This document shows, in pieces, positions 51,270 through 61,428 of a stretch of 64,000 nucleotides of DNA (its first letter is position 1; each line of letters opens with the position of its first letter). Origin of the DNA: Paralithodes platypus. Lineage: Eukaryota; Arthropoda; Malacostraca; Decapoda; Lithodidae. The position numbers and the translations under genes were made by a program. The stretch is from assembly GCA_032716605.1 (NCBI GenBank), contig CM064509.1:38164924-38228923 (forward strand). Reading direction: 5' to 3'. The notes below the pieces were generated by a model. It did no database searches. It worked only from the letters and a program-made list of their open reading frames with translations, and had not been told where the DNA came from.

Positions 51270-51843
51270 GTGAGTTATACCACCACCTGTCTCTGTCTCT
51301 GTCTCTTTATACCTTATTATTCTGCTTATTATCCTGCCTCACTCCTAAACCTACTGATTCTGTATGCCACCTAATTATTCTGCGTCTCTTTCTCTGGCTT
51401 GTATCCATTTGGCCCCATTTAGCCTACTGTTTTAAGACGTTTATCCCCATCCAGGTGTCGATTTATTGTGAGCCAACATTGTATGAAGAAATCTGGCTTC
51501 GCCGGAGTAATTTTTCTACCGAAAATTGTACAAATTTAGCCTGCTGTCAAAAAAACGTTTAAAAAAATATGCTGGCTCGCTGAAAAAATCGACACCTGGA
51601 TGGGGATAAAAGTCTTAAAACAGAAGGCTGAATGGGGCCGAATGGATACAATCATCCTGCCTCACTCCTAACCCTACTGATTCTGTATTCCACCTAATTA
51701 TTCCACCGACCCATAACCCTAATTACAAACCACCTGTAGCTCCTCTAGTGCCACCTGTTACCACCACCTGTTACACCCCACCTGTATACCTCCTCCTTAC
51801 AGGTGAGTTATACCACCACCTGTGTCTCTGTCTCTCATCCTAT

Positions 51844-52312
51844 TTAACCCCTTCTGTACCGCGACATCTTTTTAACCCTCTCACGTCCTGACGCAATTTT
51901 TGAGCCTATTGGGGATACTTTAAAGCCTTTGTTACCATCAGGGGTATTTATAAACCTTTAGTTTATTTACTTCAACCTCTGCAGTTGTCTTTGAGTTAGC
52001 TGTGGGCAGAAAACTAATTTTGGAGAGGTAATTATAAGAGTGAGAGAACTCTATTTATTATTGCTAATCTGGCAACCTCTGCGTCATAAGGATGTGAGAG
52101 GGTTAACATTATTCTGACTACTGTTAGACGATTATATTCAGTTTAAAAAGGGCCCCCAGCTATCAACAGCCTTCGAACTACCACACTTAACCTTTTTTCC
52201 TATCACAGATCCTTCTTTAACTGCATATAATCGTCTAAATATAATCGTCTAAATATAGCTAAATATAGCTATAATAAAATGTATAAGACATCGCCGGTAC
52301 AGAAGGGGTTAA
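51844..52312. mobile_element. TTAA-flanked MITE (P6) with a nested P2
   Basis: It starts TTAACCCCTTCTGTACCGCG and ends GCCGGTACAGAAGGGGTTAA. A complete P2 element with its own TTAA pair sits at 51872-52106. Confidence 0.88.
51872..52106. mobile_element. TTAA-flanked MITE (P2), nested
   Basis: It starts TTAACCCTCTCACGTCCTGA and ends ATGTGAGAGGGTTAA, inserted in a TTAA near the left end of P6. Confidence 0.88.
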
Positions 52313-52571
52313 CCTTATTATCATCCTGCCTCACTCCTAACCCTAGTGATTCTGTATTCCACCTAATTATTCCACCTAATTATCCCACCTAATTATTCCA
52401 CCGCTCCATAACCCTAATTACAAACCACCTGTAGCTTAAGTGCCGCCATCAACCACCACCTGTTACACACCACCTGTATACCTCCTTACAGGTGAGTTAT
52501 ACCACCACCTGTCTCTGTCTCTTTATAGCACTTACCCCACCATTTGCCTCTCATCCTATTTAACCTTATTA

Positions 52572-52685
52572 GGTAAGAGTTGTGTTAGCGGGCGTACCGT
52601 CCGCTTTGGTTACATAGTCGCACGGTCGCAGTTACATTCGCGTCTAATTTGCCTGCTATTATTTGCTCCTGCTGGAAATATATAT
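52572..52685. mobile_element. partial hAT-like MITE (H1)
   Basis: TGTTAGCGGGCGTACCGTCC, GTTACATAGTCGCACGGTCG and TTTGCTCCTGCTGG. Confidence 0.6.
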
Positions 52686-52751
52686 GATGATGACAATAAG
52701 TGAAAGCCCCCATTATTATATCCTACGGCCGGTAACAAAACAGTTTACCCA

Positions 52752-52865
52752 ACACTACCTACCCTACTTACCCACCACCCCACCTACCCTACTTACCCAC
52801 CACCCCACCTACCCTACTTACCCACCACCCCACCTATCTCATGTACCCACCTGTCCACCAACCCC
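52752..52865. repeat. 25-bp tandem repeat, about 4 copies
   Basis: CCTACCCTACTTACCCACCA-CCCCA units, the last degenerate. Confidence 0.85.
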
Positions 52866-53029
52866 ACTGCCCCACCTACACAGTTGTATTTATTTACCCA
52901 CCTACATTTGAACCCACTTGCTTGAATGACCCCATTGCACATTGCCAAGTTTACCCACCTCCCTATTGACTTGCTTCACTTCTTCCCCTACCAACCCTTA
53001 AGGATTTTCACCTCTTTGTACGCATTTTT

Positions 53030-53090
53030 TTGCTAAAGCGTTATTTCCACATAGCGATTTTGATAAGTTATTTTGCCTGTTTTACAATAT
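53030..53090 (-). repeat. R1 fragment
   Basis: GCGTTATTTCCACATAGCGA-TTTTGATAAGTTA is the reverse complement of the R1 core. Confidence 0.7.
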
Positions 53091-53194
53091 AATTTAATTT
53101 GCCTTGCATCGATATTATTTATGTATGCTTGTTGAGTTAGCCATTCTTTTTAATTGGAATAGTTTTTAGTTTTAGGCCGCCAGTTTGTATGGTT

Positions 53195-53600
53195 TCATTC
53201 ATTTACATATTGTTTGTAGTATAGCTGACAGAACATTCGAGTTACCGGTACATTACATGTTTATTGATCATTTAGTTTTTCTGTTTTCTTTCTTTACATA
53301 TTTTTTGTAGTATATTTTGCAGAACATTTGAGTTACATTACATATTTATTTAGGATTTAGTTTTTGTTTTATTTCTTTAAAACATTTGAGTTACATTACA
53401 TATTTATTGATAATATTTAGATTTTCTGTTTTATTTCTTTATACATTTTGTAGTAAATCTCTTAAAACATTTGAGTTAGATTACATATTTATTGATAATT
53501 TAGTTTTGTGTTTTATTTCTTTATATATTTTGTTGTAGTCTACATCTGTCAAATACATTCTAGTTACATTTACATATTTATTTGTATATATACATATTTT
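53195..53600. repeat. degenerate AT-rich tandem repeat, about 5 copies
   Basis: CATTTGAGTTACATTACATA-TTTATTGATAATTTAG with TTTTATTTCTTTATA recurs about every 70-100 bp. Confidence 0.75.
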
Positions 53601-53711
53601 TGTAATTCTTTTACATATTTATCTTAAGTATTATATTGTATGTTTTGCCATTTACATTATCTTTTCCTCCCTTCCCATATTTATTTTCCAAACTTTATTA
53701 TTTCTTCCTTT

Positions 53712-53951
53712 GGACCATTAACAGGGAGAATACCACCTCCCTCTGTGTTTTGGACCATTAACAGGGAGAATACCACCTCCCTCTGTGTTTTGGACCATTA
53801 ACAGGGAGAATACCACCTCCCTCTGTGTTTTGGACCATTAACAGGGAGAATACCACCTCCCTCTGTGTTTTGGACCATTAACAGGGAGAATACCACCTCC
53901 CTCTGTGTTTTGGACCATTAACAGGGAGAATACCACCTCCCTCTGTGTTTT
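53712..53951. repeat. 40-bp satellite, six identical copies
   Basis: The unit is GGACCATTAACAGGGAGAAT then ACCACCTCCCTCTGTGTTTT. Copies start at 53712, 53752, 53792, 53832, 53872 and 53912 without a single difference. Confidence 0.97.
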
Positions 53952-54176
53952 TAACCCTATCTAAACCCTTTTGTACCGCCGCCGCTCGTTTAACCATATT
54001 TTGGCTACTATTAGACAATTTTATTCAATTTATTTAGTGCCTCCAGCAATTAACAGGCTTCGAACTATCTCGCTTAACCCTTTTTACTACCACAGATCCT
54101 TCCTAAACTTCACAAAATCGCCTAGATATAGCTAGAAGATAACTAAGAAGACGTCGCCGGTACAGTAGAGGTTAAA
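53951..54176. mobile_element. TTAA-type MITE (P6 family)
   Basis: AACCCTTTTGTACCGCCGCCG at the left pairs with GACGTCGCCGGTACAGTAGAGGTTAA (shown shortened: GCCGGTACAGTAGAGGTTAA) at the right. The left TTAA is altered and adjoins the satellite. Confidence 0.7.
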
Positions 54177-54233
54177 AGGGGTAGGGTCTTTGCGGGTGGT
54201 TTGGAGAACGACTAGGATAGGATTGCGAGAGTT

Positions 54234-54428
54234 TATAGTCCGTTCACTCTAGGTTGGGCAGAAATCGTAACCCCTAACCTCTCATAACTCAAGAAGGTCT
54301 AGAGTAATCGAGCTAATATTTATACCAAATAGGAAGACTTGGCTAGGGAATATGTGTATAAATTGACAACTCATTTGCTCTAGCACTTTTTGAGTTATGA
54401 AAGGTTAGGGGTTACGATTTCTGCCTCC
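54234..54428. mobile_element. M3 MITE truncated at its right end
   Basis: It starts TATAGTCCGTTCACTCTAGG. It stops within GATTTCTGCC and runs into T/C-rich sequence. Confidence 0.75.
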
Positions 54429-54429
54429 A

Positions 54430-54975
54430 TTATTTACTCCTTTTCCCCTCGCCTCATCTTCTGTTTTCTTTCTCTTTCCTCCTGTTTTTTTTCAATTACC
54501 ACTCCTCATCCCGGTTCCTTCTCTTTACTTCCCTCCCCCTTCTTTCCTTATCTCTGGTTTCTCTTCTTCGTCTTCCTGTTTTCTTTATCCAATCCTCCTC
54601 CTCCTCCTCCTCCTCCTCCTCCTCCTCCTCCTCCTCCTCCTCCTCCTCCTCCTCCTCCTCCTCCTCCTCCTCCTCCTCCTCCTCCTCCTCCTCCTTTTCC
54701 CCTTTCCTCCTCTTCCCGCTTTTTCTTTCCCCACTCCTCTTCCCACTTTTTCATTTTCGCCTCCTTTTTCTTCACTTCTGTTCTCCTTCCTCCTGTTCTC
54801 ACTTTTTCTTTCTCTTCTCCTCTTTCTTCGCTTCTTCTCCTTTTCCCCTTCCTCCTGTTCTCACTTCTTTCTCTACTCCCCTTCCTCCTCTTCCCGCTTT
54901 TTCTTTCTCCACTCCTCTCTCCTATTTTCTCCCCCTCCTATTTTTCCGTTCTCCCCCTCCCCCTCCCCCTCTTGT
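54430..54975. repeat. CT-rich tract with (CCT)33
   Basis: 54592-54692 is an uninterrupted CCT/TCC array. The flanks are TTCTTCC/TTTCTCC. The poly-Pro frame on + and poly-Gly on - are artefacts. Confidence 0.93.
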
Positions 54976-55015
54976 AGATCCTGCCATACAAATTACCCTT
55001 GTACAATAGTTGGTT

Positions 55016-55166
55016 GTTGTTGTTGTTGTTGTTGTTCCCCAAGCTGCCTGGCCGAACAGCCCAGAGTCCCTGAGGAAGGCCATGGCCACAATTGGGCTTT
55101 CCCACAGAGCTCTCATTGAGTGTAGATTGGGTCCTTGGAGCGGCTTCGGTCGCGCCGGGAATTTCC
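55016..55166 (-). mobile_element. CAA-tailed retroposon (S1b)
   Basis: Flanked by the 13-bp duplication ACAATAGTTGGTT at 55003-55015 and 55167-55179. Confidence 0.9.
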
Positions 55167-55199
55167 ACAATAGTTGGTTCTCTGTATTTATAGTTTATG

Positions 55200-55340
55200 T
55201 AATCTATCTATCTATTCTATCTATATGCTATCTATCTATCTATCTATTCTATCTATATGCTATCTATTCTATCTATATGCTATCTATCTATCTATTCTAT
55301 CTGTGCTCAGTCCCGATCCCCACTTTTCCAATTTTGATTT
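55200..55340 (-). mobile_element. LINE 3' end remnant with (GATA)n tail
   Basis: (TATC)n arrays are followed by TGCTCAGTCCCGATCCCCAC-TTTTCC. This is the reverse of the LINE tail seen at 49780 and 56380-56420. Confidence 0.6.
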
Positions 55341-55352
55341 TGTATTGTCTAT

Positions 55353-55569
55353 TTAACCCCTTCTATACCGACGACACCCTTTTCGCTTTATTTTAGATAC
55401 TAATTAGGCAATTTTATTCAGCTTATGAAGGATGCCTACCAATAAAAAAGCTATGGCCTTTCCCAATTAGTGGTTTTAGCTACCATATAGCCTTCCTTAA
55501 GCTGCATCACATAGTTTAAATCTAGCCGAAATCAATTACAAAAGACGTCACCGGTACAGAAGGGGTTAA
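55353..55569. mobile_element. TTAA-flanked MITE (P6), 217 bp
   Basis: It starts TTAACCCCTTCTATACCGAC and ends GTCACCGGTACAGAAGGGGTTAA (last 20: ACCGGTACAGAAGGGGTTAA). Confidence 0.85.
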
Positions 55570-55589
55570 TTCTATTTTATTATAATTAA

Positions 55590-55680
55590 TCTATCTATCT
55601 ATCTATCTATTGCCGGACGCCTTACTCCCCTAAATGAGGGTGGCCATACACAGATTAATTTTTTTTTTTTTTTTTTTTTT
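55590..55680 (-). mobile_element. LINE 3' end (GATA tail type)
   Basis: (CTAT)n then TGCCGGACGCCTTACTCCCC and GGGTGGCCATACACAGA. It is the reverse of 4740-4795. Confidence 0.65.
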
Positions 55681-55759
55681 TTCCTTGGGGGTGGCTAGAT
55701 GATTATTTACATGCCATATTGTATCACTTTCTTCCCTATTCCCTATTGCTCTTATCAAC

Positions 55760-55770
55760 CTTTTTATCTA

Positions 55771-55816
<46 letters not shown>

Positions 55817-55900
55817 CTCAGGCACTCCTTTTTTTTTAGCTGGGGGTGGCCGACTCGAGACAGAGCCTTTTTTTTCTCTCTCTCTCTCTCTCTCTGGGCA
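55760..55900 (-). mobile_element. LINE 3' end (CTCGAGTCGGCC type)
   Basis: A (CTAT)14 array, then GGGGGTGGCCGACTCGAGAC-AGAGCC and (CT)n. Confidence 0.7.
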
Positions 55901-56061
55901 TTTCTCACCCCCTTGCAGAGAGTATGTGGCAAGCATCTTTCAGCTTTCAGATTTTTTGTAATGTGTGCCATTTTACCAGTCTTTTTCCTATGCTTGTTGC
56001 AAGAATACTGTATAGTCTTGACCTCTTGGATATATCTTGACGTAGAGTAATGGAGATGTAC

Positions 56062-56275
56062 AGTCGCGCTAATAAGTGATGTCTCGGCACCAAGTATGTT
56101 TTGATCAATAATTAGTATCTGCAATATCTAGGCTTCATATCGAGTGAAATATACAAGCATGTTCCTACACTTACCCACCATATTGAACATCTGACAGACA
56201 TTAATGCAGCACAGAGCATGCCAAACTTAATGACAGCTGGGACATGACTTATTAGCGTGACCTAGACTGTATACA
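56062..56275. mobile_element. foldback MITE (M4), compact copy
   Basis: CGCTAATAAGTGATGTCTCGG and CTGGGACATGACTTATTAGCG are the ends. Confidence 0.8.
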
Positions 56276-56444
56276 ATATGGCGGTGATATTATTGTTAGT
56301 TTGATCATTAGAGATAGATGATTGATGTGTTTTGCATGTATTGTGCTTATGGCTTTGTTTGCACAGTACAGATTATGCTAGCTATCTATCTATATGCTCA
56401 GGCCCAATCCCCACTTTTCCTGTATTTTATTTTATTTTCTATTT

Positions 56445-56665
56445 CTATCTATCTATCTATTGCCTGACGCCGTGATCCCCGAAGGGGTGGCCACGAACGA
56501 ACCGCCCCCATGCACCTCTGTCCCCAGTCAGTCGACGCCCCTCCCCCCAACCAGCACCACCTTCGTTCATGTACTTCCTCACTCCATCCTTCCACCTCAT
56601 ATTCGGTCTACCTCTCCCCCTCTGTCCCTCCACCTCGCTCTCATACACCCTCTTAGTCACTTTTT
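56445..56665 (-). pseudogene. 5'-truncated LINE 3' end with ORF2 C-terminus
   Basis: On the - strand the frame reads TKRVYESEVEGQRGRGRPNM then RWKDGVRKYMNEGG. It continues to the GGGGATCACGGCGTCAGGCA end and a (GATA)n tail. It is the same family as 44165-44957, with the GRGRP motif intact. Confidence 0.8.
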
Positions 56666-56888
56666 TCTATTTTCTATTTCTATTTTCTATTTAATTCTAC
56701 TTTATTATTTTTGTTTTCTTCTTGAGGGTACAGATTATGCTAGCTGTCTGAATCTCGTCTTCATATTCTTACTGAATTACCGGTATTGCTCTGGCATATT
56801 ATACAGTAGTAGAAATGGATTGACTGCTTTGCATTTTGTTGTGCTTGAATTGACCACCCCTTGCGAGTTTCTGGCTATAAGGAAGTTG

Positions 56889-56928
56889 TTGTTGTTGTTC
56901 CCTAAGCTGCCTGGCCGAACAGCCCCGA
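56889..56928 (-). mobile_element. 40-bp CAA-tailed retroposon (S1)
   Basis: Only TTG repeats and CCCTAAGCTGCCTGGCCGAA-CAGCCCCGA. It is flanked by the perfect 14-bp duplication CTATAAGGAAGTTG (56875-56888 and 56929-56942). Confidence 0.9.
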
Positions 56929-56971
56929 CTATAAGGAAGTTGGTGCCGTAAACATCGGTATTAAACAGAAT

Positions 56972-57291
56972 TACAGTAGGGTCTCGCATAAAACTAGTAT
57001 ATGGTCGATAAACGAGGGCGTTTTATGCGATTTCGTTTTATGTGAACACAGCATTTTGGTGGCCCAATATCGTCAATGTTCACTGGAAGCGTAAATTTCC
57101 GTCAGGAGCGTACGATATTTCGTACGTTTTGTACGATATTTCGGCGCTCTATATGAAAACTCCTCGGATTTGCCCCACTTTGGCGGCGGACTCGTTTTAT
57201 GTGATCACATTCGTTCTGATCGAAAATTAAATATTAATATTTTAGGTCGGTCGTTTTAATCGAGACTCGTTTTATGCGGGACCCTACTGTA
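56972..57291. mobile_element. pogo-like MITE (family T4), 320 bp
   Basis: It starts TACAGTAGGGTCTCGCATAA and ends TTATGCGGGACCCTACTGTA. The interior has ACGATATTTCGTACG and CGTTTTATG words. Confidence 0.85.
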
Positions 57292-57491
57292 CACTAATAA
57301 AGTAGATATCTAATGGATAAAGTAGATATCTAATGGATAAAACGTATGTTAAATTTAGTTGTATGTATTTTACTGTATATATGTTCTGCAACTGCATTTT
57401 AGCTGGTAATTCTGCTAAATATTAATGTAAACGGCTCCAACTTCCTCATAGACCAAAACTCGCAAGTGGTCAATTGCATGTGTGTTTATAG

Positions 57492-57574
57492 CTGTTGTTG
57501 TTGTTCCCTAGGCTGCCTGGCCGAACAGCCCCGAGTCCCTAAGGAAGGCCATGGCCACGGTCGGGCTTTCCCAC
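57492..57574 (-). mobile_element. CAA-tailed retroposon (S1b)
   Basis: Flanked by TGTGTTTATAG at 57481-57491 and 57575-57585. Confidence 0.88.
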
Positions 57575-57680
57575 TGTGTTTATAGTGCTTGATGAATGTT
57601 GATGTGTCCTATGCTTTATTCTCAAATAAGTATTTTCTCTGCATTTGTATGTTAAGTATTTTGGAAGCTTAAGTACGGTA

Positions 57681-57896
57681 TTAACCCTCTGAGGATGGAT
57701 GACGCACTTCTTTTTTTGTTTTCTGGCTCTTATTAGACGATTTTATTCTGATTAGGAAAGGTGTATGGAAGTCAGAGGGTTGATTGAGATAGTATTTACC
57801 CTTTTAACACCCACAGATCCTTCCTAAGCTGCATAAAATAGTCTAATGATAGCCAAAATAAAACTGCTAAAACGCGTCAGAGCCTCAAAGGGTTAA
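57681..57896. mobile_element. TTAA-flanked MITE (P7), 216 bp
   Basis: It starts TTAACCCTCTGAGGATGGAT and ends GCGTCAGAGCCTCAAAGGGTTAA (last 20: TCAGAGCCTCAAAGGGTTAA). Confidence 0.85.
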
Positions 57897-58074
57897 AACA
57901 AAAAAGAGTGAAGTGTTCTGTACTATCGTTTGGAAAAGTTATTTTTACCTCTCGTCTAACATTACATCTACTTAAACAGTAGGCTACCATAGTGCGGTTG
58001 GGAATATGAACATGATTAGATTAATATCCAGTATTCGAGAATGGATAATAAGTCGTAGGCATGTGCATAAACCT

Positions 58075-58205
58075 TTAACCGTCCTGGTGGTGTAATGGTT
58101 AAGGTGGCAAAAATATGTGTGTGATAACCCGGGTTCGAATCCCGGTGGATCATATATACTTTAATTAATTGCATTGGGTGTGTGGTGGTGAGATTAATAA
58201 AAATA
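58075..58205 (+). mobile_element. tRNA-derived SINE (S3-like) with intact box B
   Basis: CCTGGTGGTGTAATGGTTAAG head and CCCGGGTTCGAATCCCGG. It is closer to a tRNA than other copies, but no anticodon arm closes properly. Confidence 0.65.
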
Positions 58206-58264
58206 ATATTATACAAATACAGGTACGGTACAGTATATCCCAATTGATTTATAAATTAAATTTG

Positions 58265-58405
58265 CAATAGTTAGTGCACTGAATTTTGGTGTGACTCCGA
58301 GTGAGTATCCTAGGTTCGAATCCTGAGTATTCCTTAGTTTCATTGATTTACCGGTTATGAATTAGGTTAATTTGTGGGTTGGTGATAATAGGAATGTATT
58401 AGACC
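58265..58405 (+). mobile_element. tRNA-derived SINE (S2)
   Basis: GTGCACTGAATTTTGGTGTG, GGTTCGAATCC, then a tail GATTTACCGGTTATGAATTA. Confidence 0.6.
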
Positions 58406-58644
58406 GACAAAGAAACGGAATCCTAGGTCGGCTTCGACCTCTCCTATTAATATCAAGCATGTTAAGTAGAACAAATTTCTCCACCATGCGTGCTAACAAA
58501 TGTCGTCTCAACTTGCCTGAATTGTTCTAAACTGTTAAAGTTGGCCAAGTAGTGTCGAAACTGATTTCATTTTAGTGCAAAGCCAGTTGACAGCCACTTC
58601 AGTCCATGGCCAGCATGGGCAGATCTGAGTGGTCAAATTAGTTC

Positions 58645-58990
58645 ACTAAAGCTGGTATCACACGAGAGGTTTTATAGTCAACATTCTATGATCAAAATTT
58701 TTCTGGCAACATTTCTGGAATATTGGTAGAGCATTCGCCTGCTAACCGTGAGGTTGACGGTTCGAGCCTCGGGCCAGCCAGTGAGTTATTGGCAGACGTC
58801 AGTGCTGTTGGTGAACGGTGCGGTCTAGCAATCTGTGGCAACTATTCACTAAGTCCCTGATTCATCAGGGCACCCACCCTAGCCTTGCTATTCAGCAGGG
58901 AGTGTATGGTGGTAAAAACTGCATCAACTGCATCTGGCCAGGTGACCAATTTGTTTTGGAGCCGTTTTGGTTCTTGGCCTATTTGATCTG
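58645..58990 (+). mobile_element. tRNA-derived SINE inserted in an M5 MITE
   Basis: The left M5 end AAAGCTGGTATCACACGAGA stops at GGAATATT. There TGGTAGAGCATTCGCCTGC (box A) and GACGGTTCGAGCC (box B) begin. The SINE body continues to about 58990. The right M5 end was not found. Confidence 0.65.
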
Positions 58991-59313
58991 CGGCTGATAT
59001 GGGTCAAGCGATAGAATAGGCTGTCATTGGATGTTGGCCTAAAGATGATATGGGTCAAGTGATAGCATAGGCTGTGTCATTGGATGTTGGCCTAAAGATG
59101 ATATGGGTCAAGCGATAGAATAGGCTGTGTCATTGGATGTTGGCCTAAAGATGATATGGGTCAAGTGATAGCATAGGCTGTGTCATTGGATGTTGGCCTG
59201 AAGATGATATGGGTCAAGTGATAGAATAGGCTGTGTCATTGGATGTTGGCCTAAAGATGATATGGGTCAAGCGATAGAATAGGCTGTGTCATTGGATGTT
59301 GGCCTAAAGATGA
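58985..59313. repeat. 53-bp satellite, about 6 copies
   Basis: The unit is TTGGCCTAAAGATGATATGG then GTCAAGCGATAGAATAGGCT and GTGTCATTGGATG. The first unit derives from the SINE sequence ahead of it (GATATGGGTCAAGCGATAGA), so the array grew out of the SINE end. Confidence 0.9.
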
Positions 59314-59431
59314 TTACAGTACTTCTGTAAAATCTCAAAAGATCGACAAAAAACTTCTTATTTTCATTTTGGGGGAGGTTGTTTCATGGGGTAGGGGGAT
59401 AATCAGATGTTGAAAGTTTATTGTTTCTATT

Positions 59432-59635
59432 ATGGTCTCGAATGAACTTTTTCAGTCTGTATGCGAGTTTCTGAGAAATCCTCCTGATAATTCGACAGTC
59501 TTCGACAGCAATGATCACAGAGATTATGTAATCTTTGCTGCCTCAAAAACTAATTGGTTTGAATATAAAAATAGCTGCGTTGATGCAAACCATGTGATAC
59601 GCGCTTCTGAGATTGTCTTCGGGACGCTGAAGTGA
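59432..59635 (+). other. 67-codon open frame, unassigned
   Basis: It has a mixed composition (for example FLRNPPDNSTVFDSNDHRDY) that looks more protein-like than its surroundings. No family was recognised, no splice context was evaluated as convincing, and no repeat partner was seen. It could be a transposon scrap. Confidence 0.25.
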
Positions 59636-59680
59636 ATTCAGTCTGTGTGGTATACATTTTAACAGTACTGTACTGTACTG

Positions 59681-59858
59681 TACAGGTCTTCCTCGATTTA
59701 CGATTGGGTTTCGTTCCTGAAAACCCGATCGTACATAGAAAAATCATATAGCAAACCCTAAAATTAATGGGGTGAATGGGGATGCATTCTGGGACCAGCC
59801 AAAACACAAGCACAAACTACTAAAAGCCTATAATGATATTGTTAACCAGGGCATCGGT
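59681..59858. mobile_element. pogo-like MITE (T1), right end replaced
   Basis: It starts TACAGGTCTTCCTCGATTTA and stops at GGGCATCGGT, where an M5 element begins. Confidence 0.75.
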
Positions 59859-60158
59859 TAAGCCGGTATCACACGAGGGCTTTTATAGTCAACATTCGAT
59901 GGTTAACATTTTCCTGGCAACATTTCTGGGATCTTTTGCAGTGGTATTGGAAACTTGACTGAATGTAGAGTAATTTTGGAATAAGAATGATATAGACGGC
60001 CACACTCCAAAATGGCTACACTCCAAAACGGTCACACTCCAAAATGGCCACACATATAACGGCCACACTCCGAAACAAAAACAGTCTACCTCATTAGCTG
60101 CCAGAGGAGTGTTGAGGATACATGAGGGAAAAAGTGCTCGTGTGATACTGGCTTTAGT
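59858..60158. mobile_element. M5 MITE with an internal 17-bp repeat
   Basis: The ends TAAGCCGGTATCACACGAGG and GCTCGTGTGATACTGGCTT frame it. At 60000-60077 GGCCACACTCCAAAA-type units repeat five times and are absent from other M5 copies. Confidence 0.8.
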
Positions 60159-60159
60159 G

Positions 60160-60620
60160 TAACTGTTGTAGCCATGGATTTCCATAACCTAGGAGCTGCT
60201 GCATCCAAGTTATATGCATATTTATCGTGTTTGTTCTATAGCTGCAATGTCTTATTAAAATAGACATTATATTAAGTTTATTGATGAATGAATAACACCA
60301 TTATTGTCTATATTTTAGCCTGTGCTGCATTTCTGTTAAACTTACAGTACGCAGCACTTATTTGCTCCAAGAATTTTGTTTTCCCCTTGTTGCATTTTGT
60401 AGTATTGCTTACTCTCTTCTCTCCTCTCCTATTTTCTCTTTTCTTCTCTTATCTTCTCTTCTATTTTCTCTTTTTGCTTGTCTTCTCTCACTCTCTCTCT
60501 CGTCATCAAACAGAAAATGAAAAATACTAAAATGATAAAAGTGGCTTAGTTACAGAATACAGTAAAGGTTTGACTACGCAAGGAAAGTGACTATCCAGTT
60601 TACAACTATAAAAGTAAACT
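60160..60620. other. no gene recognised
   Basis: AT-rich, with a TTTTCTCTTTTCTTCTC tract at 60415-60500. Confidence 0.45.
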
Positions 60621-60627
60621 GGATAAA

Positions 60628-60706
60628 CAATAGGGGCGGTTCGTTCGTGGCCACCCCTTCGGGGATCACGGCGTCGGGCAATAGATAGATAGATAGATAG
60701 ATAGAT
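60628..60706 (+). mobile_element. minimal LINE 3' end with (GATA)n tail
   Basis: GGGGCGGTTCGTTCGTGGCC and GGGGATCACGGCGTCGGGCA, then ATAGATAGATAG. It is the last 80 bp of the 44165-44957 family. Confidence 0.75.
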
Positions 60707-60734
60707 CAATAGAAACTGAGACAGGACAACACGA

Positions 60735-60890
60735 GCGCAACTCATTCGTGGCGCAATACATAAGTGTGTTGATTTTCGGTGTAAGCGTCCTGGGTTCGAA
60801 TCCCCGGACTGCCACATGTGTTTGTTAATTTCAATAATCGATTTTAGGAGTAAAGTTGGTTGGTGGAGAGAACATAATAATACTGGAATA
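60735..60890 (+). mobile_element. tRNA-derived SINE (S2)
   Basis: GTGGCGCAATACATAAGTGT, GGGTTCGAATCCCCGG and GCCACATGTGTTTGTTAATT. Confidence 0.75.
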
Positions 60891-61016
60891 GGTGTAATGG
60901 AAGCAGGTCAAAACAGCCACACCCAGTACAATCAATCACAATATTAAATGGCTTAGGTTAGGAGACGGCCATTTTGCTCTTGATAGCGTTTTTGTTTGTG
61001 GCTGTTTTGTTTTCAT

Positions 61017-61094
61017 TAACCTATTTAGTATCGGTAACATCCTTTTAGTCCTTTAAAGGATAAAGTTAAAGACTGCCGGTACAGAACGGGTTAA
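61017..61094. mobile_element. internally deleted TTAA MITE
   Basis: TTAACCTATTTAGTATCGGT to GCCGGTACAGAACGGGTTAA, only 78 bp. Confidence 0.6.
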
Positions 61095-61104
61095 GTCAAT
61101 CGTT

Positions 61105-61343
61105 CCAATCTTCCTTCCATGCTTAGGTAGGATCTCTGGTAGTTCAAAGGGTTGGTTGAGATAGTTTGTAGCCGCATTATTATTATCAGAGGTCCTTCCT
61201 AAGCTGAAAAAATTGTCTAATGGTTGCCAGATTATGGTGAGAAGGAAGTGTTATTATCAGAGGTCCTTCCTAAGCTGAATAAAATTGTCTAATAGTTGCC
61301 AGATTACGATGGAGAAGGACGTCCCTGGTACCGAACGGGTTAA
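61105..61343. mobile_element. TTAA MITE (P1) with internal 68-bp duplication
   Basis: The right end GGTACCGAACGGGTTAA is P1. TTATTATCAGAGGTCCTTCC is present twice. The left end is unclear. Confidence 0.65.
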
Positions 61344-61428
61344 TTTTCAACCATGCATAAAATCGTGAGTGGGCACTTATTGATGTGTGTCCCTGTACCT
61401 TCCCCTCCTCCCCTCCCCCCCCCGACAG

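Larger units (their letters stand above)
51183..52565. repeat. triplicated unit R4 with conserved donor-like GTGAGT
   Basis: Each unit has CCTGTATACCTCCTCCTTACAG-type sequence (split here as CCTGTATACC and TCCTTACAG), then GTGAGTTATACCACCACCTG. The flank TCCTGCCTCACTCCTAA also recurs. Units end near 51420, 51850 and 52560. Nested TTAA MITEs separate the second and third. Confidence 0.8.
56850..57478. mobile_element. M6 foldback MITE carrying an S1 and a T4 insertion
   Basis: The ends TTGCGAGTTTCTGGCTATAA and CAAAACTCGCAAGTGGTCAA frame it. Inside are S1 (56889-56928) and T4 (56972-57291). Confidence 0.75.

Noticed and set aside
54390..54977. 195-codon frame with a poly-proline core
   Set aside because: It is the translation of a (CCT)33 array in a CT-rich tract; the antisense frame is poly-glycine.
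58075..58150. Possible functional tRNA gene
   Set aside because: Box A and B are good, but the arms do not pair into a full cloverleaf. The tail is that of a dispersed SINE family.
59432..59635. Independent small gene of 67 codons
   Set aside because: No family, promoter or splice evidence was found. It was kept only as an unassigned frame with low confidence.
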